Shown here: positions 59,886 to 64,000 of the stretch, piece by piece | How positions within the stretch are numbered: the stretch's first letter is position 1 | Layout: every line of letters begins with the position of its first letter | NCBI RefSeq assembly: GCF_001982615.1 | Contig: NZ_MLCO01000090.1 | Coordinates: forward strand, 22,612 to 86,611 | Reading direction: 5' to 3' | Origin: Teichococcus deserti | Lineage (GTDB): Bacteria > Pseudomonadota > Alphaproteobacteria > Acetobacterales > Acetobacteraceae | Length of the DNA stretch: 64,000 nt | Program-made: the position numbers and the translations under genes | Notes under the pieces: generated by a model | What the model saw: the letters and a program-made list of their open reading frames with translations, nothing else | Told to the model about the DNA's origin: nothing | The model's database searches: none

Positions 59886-60767
59886 TCATCCGTCGCGCGC
59901 ATAGAGCTCGCTGACCGAGGCGCTGTCGCGCAGCCCCTGGCCCGCCGCGACATGGCGCCGGTACTGCGCCGCGGCCGCCTGCACCACCGGCAGCGCCAGC
60001 CCCTGCGACGCCGCGAAGCCTTCGACGGCGTCGAGATCCTTCAGCAGCTGGCGGGCATAGCCGGAGGGCGGCTCGAAGTCGCGCTGCTGCATGCGCGGAT
60101 AGATCCGCCGCAGCAGGGCGCTGTCGGCATGGCCGCCGGCCAGGGCGGCGGGCAAAGCGGCGGCCTCCAGCCCGGCGGCCTCGGCCAGCGCCAGCGCCTC
60201 GGCCATCAGCACATAGCCGGCGCCGACGATCGCCTGGTTCAGCAGTTTCGTCAGCTGCCCGGCGCCGGTCTCGCCCATGCGGGTGACATTGGCGCCGAGG
60301 GTCCGCAGCAGCGGCAGGGCGGCCTCGACATCGGCCGCGGCGCCGCCGGCCATGATGGTCAGCGCCCCTTCCAGCGCCGCCGGCGGCCCGCCGGAGACCG
60401 GCGCGTCGACCCAGCGCAGCCCCTTCGCCCGGCGCGCCTCGGTCGCCATCTCGCGCGTCGCCGCCGGATCGGCGGTGGAGAGGTCGACCAGCAGCAGGCC
60501 CGGCCGCGCGCCGGCCAGCAGACCCTGCTCGCCGAAGACCACCGCGCGCACCGCCGGCGCATGCAGCACGCAGGTCGCCAGGATGTCGGACTGCGCCGCC
60601 AGGACAGCCGGGGACGCCGCCGCGGTCGCGCCATGGGGCAGCACCGTGTCGAGCCGCTCCGGCTCGCGGTTCCAGACGGCGACGGCATGGCCCTGCGCCA
60701 GCAGGCGGCGGGTCATCGCCTCGCCCATCAGCCCGATGCCGGCGAAGCCGATGCGCAGCCGGGTCAT
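59886..60767 (-). CDS. NAD(P)-dependent beta-hydroxyacid dehydrogenase (3-hydroxyisobutyrate dehydrogenase-like)
   Basis: A 293-residue dehydrogenase. Rossmann start IGFAGIGLMGEAMTRRLLAQ, substrate loop VDAPVSGGPPAALEGALTIM, catalytic Lys in GAGQLTKLLNQAIVGAGYVL, and a helical C-terminal domain. Family substrates include 3-hydroxyisobutyrate, tartronate semialdehyde and glyoxylate. It is the last gene of a three-gene operon; its ATG overlaps the amidohydrolase stop (ATGA). With a lactonase-type amidohydrolase and a Bug solute receptor, a sugar-acid degradation role is likely. Confidence 0.88.
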   Translation of the reverse strand: MTRLRIGFAGIGLMGEAMTRRLLAQGHAVAVWNREPERLDTVLPHGATAAASPAVLAAQSDILATCVLHAPAVRAVVFGEQGLLAGARPGLLLVDLSTADPAATREMATEARRAKGLRWVDAPVSGGPPAALEGALTIMAGGAAADVEAALPLLRTLGANVTRMGETGAGQLTKLLNQAIVGAGYVLMAEALALAEAAGLEAAALPAALAGGHADSALLRRIYPRMQQRDFEPPSGYARQLLKDLDAVEGFAASQGLALPVVQAAAAQYRRHVAAGQGLRDSASVSELYARDG

Positions 60768-61660
60768 GCCGCGCCGCCCGTGCGATAGACCGCGCGCGCC
60801 GTGTCGCGGAACAGCCAGGCCTGCTCGGCCTGCGGCAGGTCCGCGGCGATCGCCTTGAAGCCGGCGAAGATGGTGTCGAGGCTGCCGCAGAGGCTGTCGA
60901 CGGGGAAGTTGCTGGCGATCATGCAGCGCGCGGCGCCGAACAGGGAGACGGTCTCGAGCAGGATGGCGCGGTTGTCCTCCGCCCGCCACGGCCGGCCGCG
61001 CTGGCCGAGGCCGGAGATCTTCACCCGCAGATTGGCATGGTCGGACAGCCGCGCCATGGCCTCGCGCCAGCCGCGCAGGCCGGCCTCGCTGCGGTCGGCG
61101 GGCAGGCCGGCATGGTTCAGCACGATCAGCGTCTCCGGAAAGTCGCGCGCCAGCGCCTCGGCCTCGGCGAAGGCCTGCCAGGGCGCCTGCAGGTCGAAAT
61201 GCAGCCCGTGCCGGGCCAGCGCCGCATAGCCGCGCCGCCAGCCGGGATCGGACATCAGCCCGGGCGTCCGGCCGTCGCCGCCCGGCTTGTGGCGGATGCT
61301 GCGCACCAGCGGGACGGCCGCCTGGCGCGCCAGCTGCTCCGCCGCGTCGTCATGGTGCAGCCAGGCCTGGGCGACGATGGCGTTGGGCCAGCCATGCTCG
61401 GCCTGCAGCGCCGCGGCATAGCGGGTCTCGCCGATGCCGTCGGCGGGATCCCATTCGGTCTCGACATAGACGGTCTCGACCACGTCATGGCCGGCCGCGT
61501 CGCGGCGATAGTCGGCGGGCAGATAGGGCCGCTTGATCGCCGCGTAGTCGCCATAGCGGAAGGGGATGGCGGCGCCGGGCGCCAGCCAGGGATTGCGCCC
61601 CCGGGCCGGCTCCCAGAAATGCTGGTGGGCGTCGACCATCGGGCCGGACCAGGCGGTCAT
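60764..61660 (-). CDS. Amidohydrolase family 2 (lactonase-like TIM barrel)
   Basis: A 298-residue metal-dependent hydrolase. VDAHQHFWEPARGRNPWL is the N-terminal HxH metal site, ETVYVETEWDPADG and RSIRHKPGG follow, LIVLNHAGLPADRSEAGLRG is the second metal region and IASNFPVDSLCGSLD the C-terminal Asp-side motif. The pattern is that of L-rhamnono- or L-fuconolactonases. It starts at ATG 61660 overlapping the solute-binding protein gene, and overlaps the dehydrogenase gene at its end. Confidence 0.88.
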   Translation of the reverse strand: MTAWSGPMVDAHQHFWEPARGRNPWLAPGAAIPFRYGDYAAIKRPYLPADYRRDAAGHDVVETVYVETEWDPADGIGETRYAAALQAEHGWPNAIVAQAWLHHDDAAEQLARQAAVPLVRSIRHKPGGDGRTPGLMSDPGWRRGYAALARHGLHFDLQAPWQAFAEAEALARDFPETLIVLNHAGLPADRSEAGLRGWREAMARLSDHANLRVKISGLGQRGRPWRAEDNRAILLETVSLFGAARCMIASNFPVDSLCGSLDTIFAGFKAIAADLPQAEQAWLFRDTARAVYRTGGAA

Positions 61661-62625
61661 GCCTTGGCCAGGCCCAGGGCGCGCAGCAGCCCGGCGGCGG
61701 TGATGGCATAGTCGCGGGCGAAGCGCCCGGCGGCATCCGGCGTCTCCCAGACCGGAACGATGCCGCGCTGGGCGAGAAGATTCCTGACTTCCGGCTTCGC
61801 CTGGGCGCGGCCTGCCGCATCGAGCAGCCGCCGATGCGTCTCCTCCGGCAGTCCGCGCGGCCCCACCAGCGCGAACCAGTTCTCGAACGTCCAGTCGAGG
61901 CTGGATTCCACCAGCGTCGGCAGGCCGGGCAGCACCTCCAGCCGGTTGCGGCCCATCACCGCCAGCCCGCGCGCCTGGCCGGCATCGATCAGCGCCTTGC
62001 CCTCGATCGGCGAGCAGGTGGCCATGCTGATGCCGCCCGCCACCACGTCCTGCATCGCCGGCGCGCCGCCCTGCGACGGCACCCAGCGCACCTGGTCGGC
62101 CTCCATCCCCGCCGCTCGCAGCATCCCCGCCAGCGCGATATGCCATGAGCCGCCGAGCCCGCTGCCCGAGGCGGTGTAGAGCCCCTTGCGGCCTTCCTTG
62201 ATGGCGGCGAGCATCTCGGCGACGCTCTTCCACGGGCTGCCGGCGCGCACGGTGACGCCGGCCGGGATCGTCGCCAGGCGCGAGATGATGTCGAAGCTGT
62301 CGGGCGAGATCTCCGACATGCCCAGTGTGCGGAAATAGGAGATCTCCGAGCTGGCGACGCCGAGCGTGTAGCCGTCGGGCTTCGCCGTCGCGATGGCGCT
62401 GTGGCCGACCACGCCGTTGCCGCCGGTGCGGTTGACGACGTTGACCGGCTGGCCGAGCTCCTGCTCCAGGCCGGAGACGAAGATGCGGGTGACGCTGTCG
62501 GCGCCGCCGCCGGCGGCCCAGGGCACCACCATGGTGACCGGCCGCGCCGGCCAGGCCTGCGCACGCGCCAGCGACGGCGCGGCCAGCAGGCCGCCCGCCA
62601 GCAGAGGCAGATGTCGCCTGAGCAT
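61657..62625 (-). CDS. Bug-family tripartite tricarboxylate transporter solute-binding protein
   Basis: A 322-residue periplasmic receptor. Signal peptide MLRRHLPLLAGGLLAAPSLARAQ; then WPARPVTMVVPWAAGGGADS, the Bug-family start; PVNVVNRTGGNGVVGHSAIA, VPSQGGAPAMQDVVAGGISM and FENWFALVGPRGLPEETHRR follow. Bug proteins bind carboxylates for TctAB transporters, but no tctA/tctB genes are in the window. First gene of the operon with the amidohydrolase and dehydrogenase, so it may bind the substrate of that pathway. Confidence 0.9.
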   Translation of the reverse strand: MLRRHLPLLAGGLLAAPSLARAQAWPARPVTMVVPWAAGGGADSVTRIFVSGLEQELGQPVNVVNRTGGNGVVGHSAIATAKPDGYTLGVASSEISYFRTLGMSEISPDSFDIISRLATIPAGVTVRAGSPWKSVAEMLAAIKEGRKGLYTASGSGLGGSWHIALAGMLRAAGMEADQVRWVPSQGGAPAMQDVVAGGISMATCSPIEGKALIDAGQARGLAVMGRNRLEVLPGLPTLVESSLDWTFENWFALVGPRGLPEETHRRLLDAAGRAQAKPEVRNLLAQRGIVPVWETPDAAGRFARDYAITAAGLLRALGLAKA

Positions 62626-62737
62626 GGACGAAGTCCTCCCCCTCGATGGCGCCCGGTCCGCTGCCGGGACCTTGGAGGCGCCATGATGGAGGGAAGTTCA
62701 CCGCCCTCCCGGCGGCGGCGTCAACCCGAAAGCGACA

Positions 62738-63028
62738 TCAGGAGCGATGGCGCGGCGGCGGCCCGCGGCGCGGCCCGACCCAGACGCGCTGGCAGACCTC
62801 GCGCGGCACCCGGACCTGGCGGCCATAGCGGTCGCGCCGCGTCACCATGACCCGGCGGCAGCGGTTGACGTAGCGCACCTCCTGCGCCGCGCCGGCATCG
62901 CTGGTCGCCGCCGGCAGCGCCAGGACATTGGCCATCGCCGCCTGGGCCGCGGGCGCCGCCGCCACCCCCGCGACGCCGAGCAGCGCCGCCATCAGGGTCG
63001 CCGCCAGGGTCTTCGTCATCAGCCGCAT
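62738..63028 (-). CDS. Small secreted basic protein
   Basis: 96 residues. A clear signal peptide (LAATLMAALLGVAGVAAAPAAQA) is followed by a short mature part with two Cys in a basic context: VNRCRRVMVTRRDRYGRQV, REVCQRVWVGPRRGPP. Probably a periplasmic protein with one disulfide. No family recognised. It lies between the solute-receptor gene and the IclR gene on the same strand. Confidence 0.65.
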   Translation of the reverse strand: MRLMTKTLAATLMAALLGVAGVAAAPAAQAAMANVLALPAATSDAGAAQEVRYVNRCRRVMVTRRDRYGRQVRVPREVCQRVWVGPRRGPPPRHRS

Positions 63029-63136
63029 CGCCGTCTCTCCTCCGTCGCCATGGCCGTCCGCCGCGGGCGCGCCGCATCGCGATCTCTGCCGGGCGCTGTA
63101 ACGCGCGACCGGCAGCGGCGATGGCCGCGGCCCGGT

Positions 63137-63910
63137 TCACGAGAGCTTGGCTGCGCCCAGCGCCTGTCCCACCTGGCGCAGCATGGCCAGCAGCGGCGCG
63201 CCGACGGCCTCCAGCCGCGTCGCCTCCACCGCGAAGCCGATGGCCGAGCAGCTGAAGCTGAAGACGCTGCCGTCGCGCGGATCGACGAAGGGCGCGCCGA
63301 TGGCGGCGACGTCGTCGCGCAGCTGGCCGATGACGATGCAGAATCCGGATCGTTCCAGCTGGGCGAAGGACGCGGCGATGGCGGCCTGCTGCGCGGCCCA
63401 GCGCGCGCCGGCCCGCTCGCGCAGCCGCTGCGTCACCTCGTCGCGCCGCGGCGGCGCCATGGCGAAGAGCGCGGCATGGCCCAGCGCCGTGCGCGCGATC
63501 GGCAGCCGCGCGCCCATCTCGCTGGCCACCACCACCTGGCCGGCCTTCTGCGCCAGCTCGAAATGCAGCATCTCGTCGCCGACCGGCATGGCGAGGTCGA
63601 CGGGCAGGTCGATCGCCTCGCTGAGGCCGCGCATCAGCGGCGCCGCGATGCCGCGGATGTCGAGATTGGCCAGCCGCGCCAGGCCGAGCCGCAGCGCCGC
63701 GGGGCCCAGCTGCCAGCCACCCTCGACCCGGTCGAGATAGCCCAGCGCCGCCAGGCTGAGCGCCAGCCGCGACAGGGTGGAGCGCGTCAGCCCGAGCTGC
63801 TCCGCCAGCACCAGCCCGGCGAGCGGCCGCGGCGAGGCGGCCACCGCCTCCAGGATCTGGAAGCTCTTCTGCACGGCGGTGGGAATGGGGGGGGTGCCGG
63901 GGGGGATCAT
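63137..63910 (-). CDS. IclR-family transcriptional regulator
   Basis: A 257-residue regulator. N-terminal winged HTH: VQKSFQILEAVAASPRPLAG, LVLAEQLGLTRSTLSRLALS and LAALGYLDRVEGGWQLG. Effector domain from about residue 80 (GLSEAIDLPVDLAMPVGDEM; ARTALGHAALFAMAPPRR), with C-terminal FSFSCSAIGFAVEATRLEAVG. It likely controls the downstream solute-binding protein, amidohydrolase and dehydrogenase genes in response to the substrate. Confidence 0.9.
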   Translation of the reverse strand: MIPPGTPPIPTAVQKSFQILEAVAASPRPLAGLVLAEQLGLTRSTLSRLALSLAALGYLDRVEGGWQLGPAALRLGLARLANLDIRGIAAPLMRGLSEAIDLPVDLAMPVGDEMLHFELAQKAGQVVVASEMGARLPIARTALGHAALFAMAPPRRDEVTQRLRERAGARWAAQQAAIAASFAQLERSGFCIVIGQLRDDVAAIGAPFVDPRDGSVFSFSCSAIGFAVEATRLEAVGAPLLAMLRQVGQALGAAKLS

Positions 63911-64000
63911 GCGGGACAGCTGTTACGCCAGAAGCGCGGCAAAGAAAATCCCGTATTTTGGGAGTCGATCCTGCATATTGACATCGGTCCGGAATCGTCA
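63911..64000. promoter_or_regulatory. Upstream region of the IclR gene at the window edge
   Basis: Contains an imperfect palindrome, TCCCGTATTTTGGGA at 63948-63962, and a TTGACA at 63978-63983 that could be a -35 box for a divergent gene outside the window. Confidence 0.3.

Noticed and set aside
62721..63140. Reverse 139-residue frame overlapping the small secreted protein
   Set aside because: Composed of Gly/Arg/Ala low-complexity shadow; the overlapping frame has a real signal peptide and paired Cys.

Overview
The window is very GC-rich and its gene families fit an alphaproteobacterium, most likely of the Acetobacteraceae (Roseomonas-like). I could not test this by database search. It opens with a ParA plus ribbon-helix-helix partition module set among short inverted repeats, followed by a LexA/CI-type repressor and a phage- or plasmid-type replication protein. 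I therefore read the molecule as an extrachromosomal replicon, or an integrated plasmid or phage-like element. No tRNA, rRNA or CRISPR array was seen.

Layout. 1-5760: replicon backbone (parA, small DNA-binding partner, S24 repressor, replication-initiation-like protein, two unknown genes). 6045-23540: a surface-glycan or acyl-glycoconjugate biosynthesis cluster. It holds a frameshifted methyltransferase, three polysaccharide pyruvyl transferases, a double GT4 glycosyltransferase, a second methyltransferase, an asparagine-synthase-like amidotransferase, a TPR/alpha-beta-hydrolase fusion, a fatty-acyl-AMP ligase, a P450, an acyl carrier protein and two GT2 paralogues. From 14398 to 23540 every gene overlaps the next by a few bases, so it is one translationally coupled operon. 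FAAL plus ACP implies that an activated fatty acid is tethered to ACP, perhaps oxidised by the P450, and joined to a glycan bearing pyruvyl ketals. 23541-30100: an AT-richer island with broken IS3, IS5 and IS630 elements and one large membrane-anchored repeat protein of unknown function. 30184-36900: a candidate lipoprotein and a compact three-enzyme operon (patatin-like phospholipase, cytoplasmic subtilase, MBL-fold hydrolase) lying between two damaged serine-recombinase genes; it has the look of a defence or effector cassette.

36900-45640: small genes, a LysR/MFS divergent pair, response-regulator debris, a membrane diguanylate cyclase and an AI-2E-type permease whose 3' end abuts an IS630 scar. 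45839-50440: an RND efflux pair and a YqhA-family membrane protein. 50446-54549: an arginine deiminase operon with two antiporters flanking arcA and no arcB or arcC nearby. 55193-58800: a degenerate receiver-like protein, a secreted modular GH5 cellulase, and members of a small coiled-coil family found three times in the window; two copies share an upstream palindrome. 59886-63910: a catabolic-looking operon (3-hydroxyisobutyrate-dehydrogenase-like enzyme, amidohydrolase, Bug-type solute-binding protein) with a small secreted protein and an IclR regulator.

The most likely undescribed systems are the FAAL/ACP/P450/pyruvyl-transferase operon and the patatin-subtilase-MBL operon. The small coiled-coil family with its shared operator is a third, smaller lead.
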